NCBI GenBank assembly: GCA_934463425.1
Contig: CAKSJP010000015.1
Location: 1-53,808, forward strand
Source: an uncultured Ruminococcus sp.
GTDB lineage: Bacteria; Bacillota; Clostridia; Oscillospirales; Ruminococcaceae
Reading direction: 5' to 3'
Length of the DNA stretch: 53,808 nt
A program made the translations under genes and the position numbers. Of the stretch, positions 1 through 8,749 are shown one piece after another. Below the pieces are notes generated by a model. That model was given only the letters and a program-made list of their open reading frames with translations, was not told the origin of the DNA and made no database searches. Each line of letters begins with the position of its first letter. The stretch's first letter is position 1.

Positions 1-126
1 GTGCGACACTCCTTTGTTCTCAAGCAGAATCCTGCCTCGAACGCAGTCGCCCGGCAAGTATTTTTCACGCAGTATGCAGCAAAATTTGCCGAAAAGACAC
101 TTGTATACGCTTGTGAAGACAGGTTC
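1..126. other. Short gap at the window edge, downstream of the ABC-F gene
   Basis: No gene can be supported here. On the minus strand an AAAGGAG Shine-Dalgarno-like sequence lies at 9-15. A further minus-strand gene may therefore begin just outside the window and be co-transcribed with the ABC-F gene. No terminator hairpin is visible. Confidence 0.3.
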
Positions 127-1728
127 TTATTTTCCGTTTTCCTTTTTCCACGCCAGATACTCTTCATAAGTGCCCTGCCGGTCGATGCAGCCGTCCGGGG
201 TGATCTCGATAATGCGGTTTGCCACCGTCTCCAGAATCTCGTGGTCGTGAGAGGACAGGATGACAACGCCCTTGAAGTTCACCAGACCGTTATTCACCGC
301 AGTGATGCTCTCCAGATCCAGGTGGTTGGTAGGTCTGTCCAGCAGCAGCACGTTGGAGTGGAACAGCATCATCCGGGCGAACATGCAGCGCACCTTTTCG
401 CCGCCGGACAGCACCTTTACCGGCTTGTAGATATCGTCGCCGGAGAACAGCATTCTCCCCAGAAAGCCCCGGAGGAAGGTCTCGGTCTCATCCGCAGTGG
501 AATACTGCCGAATCCAGTCCAGAATGGAGTCATCGTTATCGTTGAAATAGGCGGAATTGTCCACCGGGAAGTATGAGGTCGAAGTGGAAACGCCCCACTT
601 GAACGTGCCCTCGTCCGGCGTTTCCTCCTCCATGAGGATCTTGAACAGCATGGTGATCGCCTGCTCGCTCTCACCGATAAACGCCACCTTGTCGGTGCGT
701 CCCAGGGTGAAGCTGACATTGTTCAGCAGCTTTACGCCGTCCACTGTCTTGGAGATACCGCTGACCTGGAGCACTTCCTTGCCCAGTTCCCGATCCATGT
801 CGAATCCGATAAACGGATAGCGGCGGCTGGATGCCGGCAGCTCTTCCACGGTCAGATTATCCAGCAGCTTCCGGCGCGAGGTCGCCTGCTTGGACTTGGA
901 CTTATTGGCAGAGAACCGGGCGATAAAGGTTTTCAGCTCGGCGATCTTGTCCTCTACCTTTTTGTTCTGCTGCTTGATGAGCCGCTGCATCATCTGGCTG
1001 GACTCATACCAGAACTCATAGTTGCCCACATACATCTTGATCTTGGTATAGTCGATATCGACAATATGAGTGCAGACGTCGTTGAGGAAGTGACGGTCAT
1101 GGGAGACCACGATAACCGTACCGAAATACTCAGACAGAAAGTCCTCCAGCCAGGCGATGGCATCGATGTCCAGATGGTTGGTCGGCTCGTCCATGAGGAT
1201 GATATCCGGATTGCCGAACAGCGCCTGCGCCAGCAGGACTTTCACCTTTTCATTACCAGAGAGGTCTGCCATCTGCTGATAGAGCAGCTCTTCCGGCAGT
1301 CCCAGACCCTGGATCAGCTTGGAGGCATTGGCATCCGCCTCCCAGCCGTCCAGTTCGGCGAACTCCGCTTCCAGTTCAGAGGCGAGAATGCCGTCCTCTT
1401 CGCTGAAATCCTCCTTGGCATAGAGGGCATCCTTCTGCTGCATGATATCATAGAGCCGCTGGTTGCCCATAATAATGGTATCCAGGACAGTATAGGCATC
1501 ATAGGCAAAGTGATCCTGCTTGAGGACGCTCATGCGGAGATTTTTCGGGATCGCGACCTCACCGGTGGTGGGTTTCAGCTGACCGCAGAGAATTTTCAGG
1601 AATGTGGATTTTCCGGCACCGTTTGCGCCGATGACGCCATAGCAGTTGCCGGGATTGAATTGAAGGTCTACATTTTTAAACAGCGTGTCGCCGCCGAATT
1701 GCAGACTGACATTGGAAACAGTAATCAT
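127..1728 (-). CDS. ABC-F family ATPase, YkpA/YbiT type
   Basis: A 533-residue soluble protein with two ABC ATPase domains and no membrane segments, the ABC-F layout. These proteins act at the ribosome rather than as transporters. The first domain has an intact Walker A (GANGAGKST, residues 34-42) and a DEPTNHLD Walker B, with a slightly altered signature (LSGNE). In the second domain the Walker A is degenerate (GESEQAITM) and the Walker B reads DRPTNHLD. From memory, a degenerate second P-loop is typical of the YkpA/YbiT subgroup rather than damage. The start ATG at 1728 was chosen because an AGAAAGG ribosome site precedes it and the family N-terminus (MITVSNVSLQF) begins there. The frame stays open upstream only through a repeat element. 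The exact cellular role (translation factor or antibiotic protection) cannot be told from sequence. Confidence 0.9.
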   Translation of the reverse strand: MITVSNVSLQFGGDTLFKNVDLQFNPGNCYGVIGANGAGKSTFLKILCGQLKPTTGEVAIPKNLRMSVLKQDHFAYDAYTVLDTIIMGNQRLYDIMQQKDALYAKEDFSEEDGILASELEAEFAELDGWEADANASKLIQGLGLPEELLYQQMADLSGNEKVKVLLAQALFGNPDIILMDEPTNHLDIDAIAWLEDFLSEYFGTVIVVSHDRHFLNDVCTHIVDIDYTKIKMYVGNYEFWYESSQMMQRLIKQQNKKVEDKIAELKTFIARFSANKSKSKQATSRRKLLDNLTVEELPASSRRYPFIGFDMDRELGKEVLQVSGISKTVDGVKLLNNVSFTLGRTDKVAFIGESEQAITMLFKILMEEETPDEGTFKWGVSTSTSYFPVDNSAYFNDNDDSILDWIRQYSTADETETFLRGFLGRMLFSGDDIYKPVKVLSGGEKVRCMFARMMLFHSNVLLLDRPTNHLDLESITAVNNGLVNFKGVVILSSHDHEILETVANRIIEITPDGCIDRQGTYEEYLAWKKENGK

Positions 1729-1753
1729 ATTGTACCTTTCTAATTGTAATGGA

Positions 1754-2087
1754 CGAGCGGCGTGCTCGCCGCTGAGCCTTACCCCCCAATATAACGGAGA
1801 GAAAAGGGCAGCGTTACGGCAGACAAGCTGCCTGTTCCCCCCTCCGGGGAATTTTTGTTGTTTATACCGAAAATAACACTGCCTTTCGTGTAATACATTG
1901 CCGCACATATAAGTGTTGGCGAGCGGCGTGCTCGCCGCTGAGCCTTACCCCCCAATATAACGGAGAGAAAAGGGCAGCGTTACGGCAGGCAAGCTGCCTG
2001 TTCCCCCCTCCGGGGAATTTTTGTTGTTTGTACCGAAAATAACACTGCCTTTCGTGTAATACATTGCCGCACATATAAGTGTTGGCG
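1754..2087 (-). repeat. Tandem pair of family-A leader elements (A1, A2), 167-bp period
   Basis: Two almost identical 167-bp units (1754-1920 and 1921-2087; two differences seen) lie in front of the ABC-F gene. Each begins with the ~110-bp dispersed family-A element. In the gene direction that element carries a CCCC-GGAG-GGGG hairpin, a GGCAG/CTGCC hairpin and a terminal GCGGCG-AGCA-CGCCGC hairpin. The unit then continues with ~55 bp of unique flank. The terminal hairpin of A1 ends about 15 nt before the ABC-F ribosome site. Confidence 0.9.
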
Positions 2088-2105
2088 AGCTCTTTTCTTT
2101 TTTTG

Positions 2106-2140
2106 CTTCTTTTTTTCTTTTCAGTAAAGAAAAAAAGAAG
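2106..2140. repeat. Perfect 15-bp pyrimidine/purine hairpin
   Basis: CTTCTTTTTTTCTTT (2106-2120) is followed by TCAGT and its exact complement (2126-2140). One strand is all pyrimidine. It could act as a weak terminator for either direction, since T-rich tracts flank it on both strands, or it could be the end of a repeat. Confidence 0.8.
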
Positions 2141-2156
2141 GGTAATTTTTTGCAAA

Positions 2157-2385
2157 TTCCTCTGTCAGCTACGCTGACATCTCCCTTTTTAAGGGAGACA
2201 GAGGAGTCTCGGGCGAACGATGTTCGCCCCTACGGTAAGCCTTTTTCAAGAGGGACAAATCGACTCCTCTGCCCTGTCGGGCATCTCCTCTATGAGAGGA
2301 GACAATTTGGAAAGCCTCCTCTACAGAGGAGGTGGCACGCAGTGCCGGAGGAGTCGCTAGACTCGCCAGAGGATTCTCGCATCCC
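2157..2385. repeat. Mosaic of short palindromic intergenic repeats (array R1)
   Basis: This stretch holds the units seen again at 29.2, 35.6-42.4, 45.3 and 49.9 kb. They are a CTCCCTTTTTAAGGGAG-type stem with an inner GTCAGC/GCTGAC stem, the GGGCGAAC-GAT-GTTCGCCC palindrome (about 2211-2230), and CTCCTCTA/TAGAGGAG stems with an inner GCCCTGTCGGGC stem. No open reading frame of quality is present. Confidence 0.85.
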
Positions 2386-2392
2386 ACACGAT

Positions 2393-2435
2393 AAAAAAAC
2401 GCCCTGCCTGCGGAGAATCCCCCACGAACAGGGCG
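2393..2435 (-). terminator. Intrinsic terminator of the dnaX-ybaB-recR operon
   Basis: On the minus strand CGCCCTG (2435-2429) pairs with CAGGGCG (2406-2400) and a run of seven T follows. It lies 23 nt after the recR stop. Confidence 0.85.
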
Positions 2436-2457
2436 AATATTTCTTGCAAAATAACGC

Positions 2458-3060
2458 TTACATCGCCGTCCGGTTTTCCAGTGCCTTGAACAGCGTCACC
2501 TCGTCGGCATATTCCAGCGAGCCGCCTACCGGCAGGCCAAACGCCAGACGCGTGACCTTGACTCCCAGCGGCTCTAACAGCTGCGCCAGGTACATGGCTG
2601 TGGCATCGCCCTCTACCGTGGGATTCGTCGCCATAATGACTTCCCGTACCTTGCCGCCCTGTAACCGCGCCAGCAGTTCCCGGATGCGCAGCTTGTCCGG
2701 TGTCACCCCGTCAATGGGCGAGATGAGACCATGCAGCACATGGTATACCCCGGCATATTCGCCGGTGCGCTCCAGCGCCGTCACATCCTTGGGGCTTTCC
2801 ACCACGCAGACTACGCCATGATCGCGCTCTTCGTCTGCACAGATGGGGCAAAGCTCCAGATCCGTCAGGTTCTGACAGCAGGGACAGTAGTGAATGTCCC
2901 GCTTTGCGGCAAGCAGGGCATTGGCAAACCGCTCCACGTCCTCTTCCGGACGGGAGATGATGGAATATGCCAGGCGCTGCGCCGTTTTCAGCCCGATGCC
3001 CGGCAGCTTCGCGAACTCCTCCGCCAGAAGCTCCAGCGGAAGGGCATTGTATCCTGCCAT
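2458..3060 (-). CDS. recR: Recombination mediator protein RecR
   Basis: A 200-residue protein of normal RecR length. It shows the N-terminal helix-hairpin-helix region (LPGIGLKTAQRLA, ~19-31), a four-cysteine zinc site (C59, C62, C71, C74) and a Toprim domain (VVESPKDVTALE onward), then the conserved ATNPTVEGDATA segment. RecR works with RecF and RecO in loading RecA at gaps in the cytoplasm. It directly follows ybaB and dnaX, the usual Firmicute order. The start ATG at 3060 is 9 nt after the ybaB stop, suggesting coupled translation. Nothing unusual is seen. Confidence 0.97.
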   Translation of the reverse strand: MAGYNALPLELLAEEFAKLPGIGLKTAQRLAYSIISRPEEDVERFANALLAAKRDIHYCPCCQNLTDLELCPICADEERDHGVVCVVESPKDVTALERTGEYAGVYHVLHGLISPIDGVTPDKLRIRELLARLQGGKVREVIMATNPTVEGDATAMYLAQLLEPLGVKVTRLAFGLPVGGSLEYADEVTLFKALENRTAM

Positions 3061-3069
3061 GGACGCGGC

Positions 3070-3417
3070 TTAAAACAGACCCGGGAGAGAAACACCGCCG
3101 GTGATCTTGCTCATTTCAGATTCTGTGGTTGTTTCTACCTGGTTCACAGCCTCGTTGACTGCGCTGATGATGAGATCCTGGAGCATCTCGATGTCCTCCG
3201 GATCAACGACCTCCGGCTTGATCTCCAGAGCCTTAACGGTCTTTTTGCCGGTGACAGTCACGCTGACTGCGCCGCCGCCTGCAGTTGCAGTAAAGTCACG
3301 GCTCTCGATGTCCTCCTGGAGCTCGGAGATCTCGTCCTGCATCTTCTGTGCCTGGCGGATCATTGCGTTCATATTCTGGGCACCGCCCTGGTTCTGTTTC
3401 GGTAATCTTGCTCTCAT
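3070..3417 (-). CDS. ybaB: YbaB/EbfC nucleoid-associated protein
   Basis: A 115-residue member of the YbaB/EbfC family of small DNA-binding proteins. It has the typical central helix (MIRQAQKMQDEISELQEDIE) and the VTVTGKKTVKALEIKPE beta segment. It sits between dnaX and recR as in most bacteria. The start ATG at 3417 has an AAGGAAAG ribosome site. An internal ATG a little downstream (MNAMIRQAQ) is an alternative that would give a length nearer the classic ~105 residues. Confidence 0.93.
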   Translation of the reverse strand: MRARLPKQNQGGAQNMNAMIRQAQKMQDEISELQEDIESRDFTATAGGGAVSVTVTGKKTVKALEIKPEVVDPEDIEMLQDLIISAVNEAVNQVETTTESEMSKITGGVSLPGLF

Positions 3418-3513
3418 GAGATAATCTTTCCTTTCAGTATAGCAATATATCACAGCGCGGTACAAGTGCGCTGTCTTGTCCTTCGCACCGCTTCGGATGC
3501 GGTTTTCACAGTA

Positions 3514-5061
3514 TTACTCGTTCTCCACAGCCGTATCCAGGTGATGCTCCATGGCTTTCTGCACCAGGTTCTGCGCCTTGGATGCCTGCTGTTCCGGCTC
3601 GCTGCATTTTGCGCGGATGTTGTACTCCACGCCCAAGAACTGCTTGACGGTTTCCCGGAGAGACACAGCGTTTTCCTTGCTTTTCAGCAGCGTCAGGAAA
3701 AAGCGGTTTTTCGCCACGATCAGCATGGTGTTTCCTGCCACAAAGGCGCTGGACTCCGCCAGGCTGCCGGACACTGCCGGGTTGACTTCCTGATATGCCG
3801 CCAGAATATCCGCCCAGTTGCCCACCGGGCGAAAATCCGACGCCTTCAGCGGCTGGGATGCCGCCGGAGACTCGCTTTCCGCAGGCTGTGCGGCAGGCGT
3901 TTCCGGCATGGCAGGCTGAACCTGCGGCGCTGCCGGAGCAGCAGCCTGTACCGGGACAGTCTGCACCGGGGCGGCGATATGAGGCACGGCAAGCTGCAGC
4001 AGCGCCATTTCCAGTTCCACACGCTTTCCCGGATTGCGCTGCATGCGCTCCCGGCAGTCCTGGAGCAGTGCGATCCGCCCCAGGATGGTATCCAGATCCG
4101 GCTGCTGCGCCAGCTGTTCCAGCCGCTGCCGCTCGTCCGGGAGACAGGTCAGCAGCTCCGGCTGTCCCGAACCGGCTTTCAGCAGCATCATATTCCGCAG
4201 CTGTTCCAGCAGCTCGTCACAGAGCCGCACCATGTCCTTGGACTGGTCATAGAGCGCCCCGGTGCATGCCAGCGCCTTTGCGGCATCCTGCGCCTGAATG
4301 GCTTCCAGAATGGCAAACACGCTGTCCCGTCCGGCAACGCCTGCCGCCGCCGTGACCGAAGCCGCCGTAATGGCATCGCCGCCGGATGCGCACTGATCCA
4401 GCAGAGACAGCGCATCCCGCATTCCGCCGTCGGACAGGTGCGCGATCAGCTGCGCCGCCTCCGGTTCGAGGGTGATCTGCTCTTCTCCGGCGATATATTC
4501 CAGACGCGCCGCGATATCGGCGGTGCGGATGCGGTGAAAATCATAGCGCTGACAGCGCGAGATGATGGTCGCCGGCACCTTGTGGACTTCTGTGGTCGCC
4601 AGAATAAATTTCACATATTCCGGCGGCTCTTCCATGACCTTCAGCAGCGCGCCCCAGGCACTGGGGGACAGCATATGCACCTCGTCGATGATATACACCT
4701 TATACCGGCAGCGCTCCGGCAGATACACCGTGCCCTCCCGGAGATCCCGGATGTCCTCGACGCTGTTGTTGGATGCGGCGTCGATCTCAACGATGTCCGA
4801 CAGCGCGCCGCGTTCTGCCTCCCGGCAGATATCGCATTCCAGACAGGGATTCCCCTCCGGTGTGCGGTGCTCACAGTTCACCGTCTTTGCCAGGATCCGG
4901 GCACAGGTCGTCTTGCCGGTCCCGCGGGAGCCGGTAAAGAGATAGGCATGCGCCGTCTTTCCCTCCCGGATCTGGTTCCGGAGCGCCGTCGTAATATGCG
5001 GCTGTGAGATCACATCGTCAAATGACCGCGGCCGCCACTTTCGGTATAACGCCTGATACAA
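3514..5061 (-). CDS. dnaX: DNA polymerase III subunit gamma/tau
   Basis: A 515-residue clamp-loader ATPase. It has Walker A GSRGTGKTT (~44-52), a zinc module (C63, C73, C76, C79), a DEVHMLS Walker B, the AATTEVHKVPATIISRCQ sensor region, and a low-complexity Ala/Pro/Gln linker before a tau-like C-terminal domain. The start is a TTG at 5061: a GGGAGGTG ribosome site lies 6 nt upstream, and the family N-terminus (YQALYRKWRPRSFDD) begins at this codon. The same frame runs open for 40 further codons upstream, but those bases are the SRP RNA, so the longer version is rejected. No slippery A-run typical of gamma/tau frameshifting was noticed. It is first in the dnaX-ybaB-recR operon. Confidence 0.96.
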   Translation of the reverse strand: MYQALYRKWRPRSFDDVISQPHITTALRNQIREGKTAHAYLFTGSRGTGKTTCARILAKTVNCEHRTPEGNPCLECDICREAERGALSDIVEIDAASNNSVEDIRDLREGTVYLPERCRYKVYIIDEVHMLSPSAWGALLKVMEEPPEYVKFILATTEVHKVPATIISRCQRYDFHRIRTADIAARLEYIAGEEQITLEPEAAQLIAHLSDGGMRDALSLLDQCASGGDAITAASVTAAAGVAGRDSVFAILEAIQAQDAAKALACTGALYDQSKDMVRLCDELLEQLRNMMLLKAGSGQPELLTCLPDERQRLEQLAQQPDLDTILGRIALLQDCRERMQRNPGKRVELEMALLQLAVPHIAAPVQTVPVQAAAPAAPQVQPAMPETPAAQPAESESPAASQPLKASDFRPVGNWADILAAYQEVNPAVSGSLAESSAFVAGNTMLIVAKNRFFLTLLKSKENAVSLRETVKQFLGVEYNIRAKCSEPEQQASKAQNLVQKAMEHHLDTAVENE

Positions 5062-5097
5062 CCTCTGCACCTCCCAGCAGAAACGCATTTTTGCATC

Positions 5098-5228
5098 AAA
5101 AAATTCCGGAACATAGGTGTGCAGGTTTGCTGCGGCACACAAAACAATCCGCTTAATGCTGCTCGGTTCCCCGCCTGACATGGTTCACGGTGCTTTGTTG
5201 CACAGGACCCGCACACCTATATTCCGGA
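5098..5228 (-). ncRNA. ffs: Signal recognition particle RNA (bacterial 4.5S/scRNA)
   Basis: The minus strand carries the conserved SRP apical domain (AACCATGTCAGGCGGGGAA, then CCGAGCAGCATTAAGC). It is enclosed by a long stem in which ATTCCGGAA-TATAGGTGTGC at the 5' end pairs with GCACACCTATG-TTCCGGAAT at the 3' end. A T6 run follows. The ~130-nt size and the position directly upstream of dnaX match Firmicutes. The exact ends are inferred from the stem. Confidence 0.92.
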
Positions 5229-5262
5229 ATCCGTTCCTGATGTCAACGCATCAGATATTTGT

Positions 5263-5291
5263 ATTATAGCATACTCTTACAGAAAATGCAA
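5263..5291 (-). promoter_or_regulatory. Sigma-A promoter of the SRP RNA
   Basis: TTGCAT (-35, 5291-5286), a 17-bp spacer and TATAAT (-10, 5268-5263). Transcription should start near 5256, about 28 nt before the SRP stem. Confidence 0.85.
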
Positions 5292-5332
5292 GTGTTTTTC
5301 AAAAAAAATCGGAGAAATCCCTCTTCCCGGCG

Positions 5333-6736
5333 TTACCGTTCCTCTAAGGGCACATACGCCTGGGGCTCTGCCACGGAGAGATATGCCGGGCGGATGATCT
5401 TCCGGCAGTTGATGAGCTCTTCCAGACGGTGCGCCGACCAGCCGGCGATCCGGGCGATGGCGAAGATGGGCGTAAACAGATCCATAGGCAGCCCCAGCAT
5501 CCGATACACAAAACCGCTGTAAAAGTCCACGTTGGCGCAGACGCCCTTATAGATCTTCCGGTTCCGGGTGATGACCTCTTTCGCCAGGCGCTCAACGGTG
5601 GCATAGAGCTGATATTCATCATGACAGCCCTTTTCGTCTGACAGCTGTTCCACAAAGGATTTCAGGATCACGGCTCTGGGATCAGAAACGGAGTAGACCG
5701 CATGCCCCATGCCGTAGATCAGACCGCTGTGGTCGAAGCCCTCGCCCCGGAGCAGACCATTCAGATATTCCCGCAGGGCATCCTCGTCTGTCCAGTCCGG
5801 GCAGTGCTGCTTGAGATCCTCGAACATTTCCATGACCTTGATGTTTGCGCCGCCGTGCTTCGGGCCTTTCAGAGAGCCGAGAGCCGCAGCGATTGTAGAA
5901 TAGGTGTCCGTCCCGGAGGAAGAGACCACATGCACCGTAAAGGCGGAGTTGTTGCCGCCGCCGTGCTCTGCGTGCAGTACCAGGCAGAGATCCAGGAGCT
6001 TTGCTTCCAGCCGGGTATACTTGCCGTCCGGCCGCATCATGTACAGAATATTCTCTGCGATCGAAAGCTTCGGATCGGGCTTTTGAATAAACATGCTTCT
6101 GTCATTGCGGAAATACATGGATGCCTGATAGCCGAACACCGCCAGCGACGGAAACTGGGATATCAGCTGGATGCTCTGGCGCATCACATTGGACAGACTG
6201 GTGTCATCCGGCTTGGGGTCATAGGCGTGGAGCGCCAGGACGCACTTCGCCATGGTATTCATAATGTTGTCGCTGGGCATCTTCATGATCACGCCGCTGT
6301 TGAAGTGATTGGGCAGCTCCTGATAGTCTGTCAGCAGACTCTTGAACTGTGCCAGCTCCGCCTCCTTCGGCAGATGTCCCATGAGCAGCAGATAGACGAT
6401 CTCCTCAAAACCGAAGCGGTCGTGGGTGATAAAGCCCTGCACCAGTTCCTCGATGGGGATGCCGCGGTACAGCAGCTGTCCCGGCGCAGGCACTTCCTTA
6501 CCGTCCACCGTCTGGGTAGCGCATACCTTACTGATCGTTGTCAGACCGGCGCGCACGCCCTTGCCGTCCAGGTCCCGGAGACCGCGCTTGACCTCGTGCT
6601 TGACATAGAGCTCCTGCTCGATCTCATAGTGGGGCGCAGCGTCTGCCGTCAGCTGATCTACCAGCTGCATATCATGCTTATACTGTGCGATCATCTGCTG
6701 GATCTTTGCGGAATGCAGTAGTGTTTCTTTTTTCAT
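5333..6736 (-). CDS. gltA: Citrate synthase
   Basis: A 467-residue cytosolic citrate synthase condensing acetyl-CoA and oxaloacetate. All three catalytic residues are visible: H258 (LHAEHGGGN), H294 (GPKHGGAN) and D352 (GHAVYSVSDPRA). The start ATG at 6736 is preceded by GAGGAAG at 5 nt. An upstream in-frame ATG at 6778 lacks a ribosome site. The gene is monocistronic with its own strong promoter. The 2-methylcitrate synthase alternative is less likely, as no propionate genes are nearby. Confidence 0.95.
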   Translation of the reverse strand: MKKETLLHSAKIQQMIAQYKHDMQLVDQLTADAAPHYEIEQELYVKHEVKRGLRDLDGKGVRAGLTTISKVCATQTVDGKEVPAPGQLLYRGIPIEELVQGFITHDRFGFEEIVYLLLMGHLPKEAELAQFKSLLTDYQELPNHFNSGVIMKMPSDNIMNTMAKCVLALHAYDPKPDDTSLSNVMRQSIQLISQFPSLAVFGYQASMYFRNDRSMFIQKPDPKLSIAENILYMMRPDGKYTRLEAKLLDLCLVLHAEHGGGNNSAFTVHVVSSSGTDTYSTIAAALGSLKGPKHGGANIKVMEMFEDLKQHCPDWTDEDALREYLNGLLRGEGFDHSGLIYGMGHAVYSVSDPRAVILKSFVEQLSDEKGCHDEYQLYATVERLAKEVITRNRKIYKGVCANVDFYSGFVYRMLGLPMDLFTPIFAIARIAGWSAHRLEELINCRKIIRPAYLSVAEPQAYVPLEER

Positions 6737-6876
6737 CTCATCTTCCTCTCTCCGGCGGAACAGGCTCTCAGAGCTCATTCCATGTTATTTTGATACGTTA
6801 ATACCCCGTGTGTGCAGAATGCAACACTCTGTGAACATTTTGCATAATACCATACTGAAAAAGTTGATTTCTTTTT

Positions 6877-6905
6877 ATTATACCGGATTTTCACAGTTTT
6901 GTCAA
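6877..6905 (-). promoter_or_regulatory. Promoter of citrate synthase
   Basis: Perfect TTGACA (6905-6900), 17-bp spacer, TATAAT (6882-6877). It gives a leader of about 134 nt before the ATG. The remaining bases up to 7159 hold no other recognisable signal. Confidence 0.9.
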
Positions 6906-7159
6906 GCCGCTGTCCGCGTTTTTTGCAGGAATCCAGCTTTATGGCAATACCGTACAAATCCCGTCCGGCGCCTCTTATTTGTGAACAATTTGTATCGTTT
7001 CCGAAAGAAGCGCCATGCTTCTGACACAATCCTTTTCGTGCTCTTTGCTCCGCCGCCTGCGTTTCTTCACGCAATTTCCCGGTTTTTCTGCAATTGACAA
7101 AAAGCGTTTTCCATGCCGTGTCCCTTTTGTAAATTTTTAAAATAAAGGCGGCAGGCATC

Positions 7160-7188
7160 TTGCAATCACCGCTTTCGTATGATAAAAT
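7160..7188 (+). promoter_or_regulatory. Promoter of the ROK regulator
   Basis: TTGCAA (7160-7165), 17-bp spacer, TAAAAT (7183-7188). The leader is about 128 nt. Confidence 0.65.
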
Positions 7189-7321
7189 AGATAAAAAGAA
7201 ACTGCCCTCATGGGAAAAGTATGTGGATTTTCAACTTATTTCCAGAGCGTCGGTTTCCGGGCAAAAAAACAGCAGCAGCTTTCCGCGCTGTCTGTACCAT
7301 TTTAAAAGAGGAATTAGCAAT

Positions 7322-8548
7322 ATGAACGATTGTGGCATCAGTAAGCTGGATCTGAAGCGTCGAAACAGGATGCAGATCCTAAAAGTAGTCCGGGAAAACG
7401 GACCGATCTCCCGGGTAGATATTTCATCCCTGCTGGGCATCACCCGTGCAGCAGTCACCATCATCACCAATGAGATGATCGACCAGAACATCCTGGAAGA
7501 AGTGGGCGAAGAACCGGTCAACCCGGCGGCAGAGGTCCGCAAGGGCAGACGCAAGATCCTGCTGGATATCAATGAGACCTATAAATTTGCCGTAGGGATT
7601 TATATCGATGAAAAAGAAGTCTCCATCGGACTGACGACCCTGAGCGCCGCGGCACTGGACAAGCGCACCTTCTCCCACCAGGGAGACCTGACACCGGAAA
7701 AGCTGGCACAGCTTCTGGACACTACTCTGAAAAAAATGCTCCAGAACAGCTGCCTGGCTCATGGAAATCTGCTGGGCATCGGCGTGGGCATCATGCCCTC
7801 TGCCTATGCGATGATGGACGTACAGCCAGGCAGTGAAAACGCGCCTGTTTTCCCGGAGCTGCAGCGGCTTCTGGAGTCCTATACCGCGCTCCCGGTTTAC
7901 ATCAACAGCGCCGTCAGAGAATTTGCCATGGCAGGCGTGCATTATAACGAGACCCACGCCAAAACAGAAAACCAGGTGTTCCTGTACTGGGACAGCGGCA
8001 GCTATCATGCCATTCCGGTGCGGGAATGCAGCATCCTGCTGCCGCCGTCTGAAAACGATGCCTTTATTGAGCATCTCTGCGTCGATCCTGCCGGCAGAGA
8101 GCTGGAGGGCTTTCCCCGGGGCAGTGTCCGGGCAGAGCTTTCCGCAGCGGCAGCAGCAGCAAAGCTCCGGCCGCTGTTTTCGGAAGAGAATACCCCCGCA
8201 TTGTACCGCGCGCTGGACGGCGACCTGGAGCGCCTGACGCCGGCAGTGCTGCTGACTGCTTCAGAAACAGACACCGCCATCGCCGATATCGCAGAAAGCA
8301 TTCTCCAGCAGTTCTGCCTGATGCTTCAGGCACTGCACTGCCTGTATTTTGCAAAGCATGTGACTCTGTACGGCTTCGGCTTCACCCAGGAGCATCTGGA
8401 ACGTATCCGGAAAGCAGCCGCCGCACTGGCAGGTGAGGATTTTGCACAGTCGATCGTCCTCAGCCCTATCTCCGACCGCTGCCGCTTCCTGTGCGGCTGT
8501 ACCTATCTCATCCAGACCGGCTTCTATCAGCGGGGCGGTCTGGCGTGA
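7322..8548 (+). CDS. ROK-family transcriptional regulator
   Basis: A 408-residue protein with an N-terminal winged helix-turn-helix (VVRENGPISRVDISSLLGITRAAVTIITNEM, ~21-51) followed by a ROK-type sugar-kinase fold. The start ATG at 7322 follows GAGGAAT. The usual ROK phosphate-binding DxGGT and the zinc CxCGxxGC motif are not visible (the corresponding stretches read AVGIYIDEKE and SILLPPSENDAF). It is probably a non-catalytic sugar-responsive repressor. XylR-like ROK repressors respond to xylose, and the alpha-xylosidase gene two genes downstream is a plausible target. The gene has its own promoter; the ligand is inferred only from context. Confidence 0.85.
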   Translation: MNDCGISKLDLKRRNRMQILKVVRENGPISRVDISSLLGITRAAVTIITNEMIDQNILEEVGEEPVNPAAEVRKGRRKILLDINETYKFAVGIYIDEKEVSIGLTTLSAAALDKRTFSHQGDLTPEKLAQLLDTTLKKMLQNSCLAHGNLLGIGVGIMPSAYAMMDVQPGSENAPVFPELQRLLESYTALPVYINSAVREFAMAGVHYNETHAKTENQVFLYWDSGSYHAIPVRECSILLPPSENDAFIEHLCVDPAGRELEGFPRGSVRAELSAAAAAAKLRPLFSEENTPALYRALDGDLERLTPAVLLTASETDTAIADIAESILQQFCLMLQALHCLYFAKHVTLYGFGFTQEHLERIRKAAAALAGEDFAQSIVLSPISDRCRFLCGCTYLIQTGFYQRGGLA

Positions 8549-8622
8549 TCTGCCGCAAGACCGATGCAGGTTTTTCTATACCGTTTTTAAAAAATTAACT
8601 TGTGTTTTTTTACGGAGAACAC

Positions 8623-8651
8623 TTGCACACCAGTGAGAGATGTGCTATAAT
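8623..8651 (+). promoter_or_regulatory. Promoter of the aminotransferase gene
   Basis: TTGCAC (8623-8628), 17-bp spacer, TATAAT (8646-8651). The leader holds a perfect 8-bp hairpin GTGTGCAG/CTGCACAC at 8664-8685, immediately after the start site, and a perfect 7-bp hairpin GTCCGCA-GAA-TGCGGAC at 8720-8736, just before the ribosome site. Confidence 0.88.
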
Positions 8652-8749
8652 AATACTTGCAGTGTGTGCAGGGCTTTCTGCACACCCTATCGTACCGAAT
8701 TTCAGCAAAAAGGAGCAGAGTCCGCAGAATGCGGACCGGGTGAGAAATC

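Noticed and set aside
127..1728. Degenerate second ATPase site of the ABC-F protein as a sign of decay
   Set aside because: The YkpA/YbiT subgroup normally has this degenerate second P-loop, as far as I recall. The rest of the protein is well kept.
5062..5181. 40-codon N-terminal extension of DnaX
   Set aside because: These bases are the SRP RNA with its stem and T-run. The TTG at 5061 has the ribosome site and the family N-terminus.
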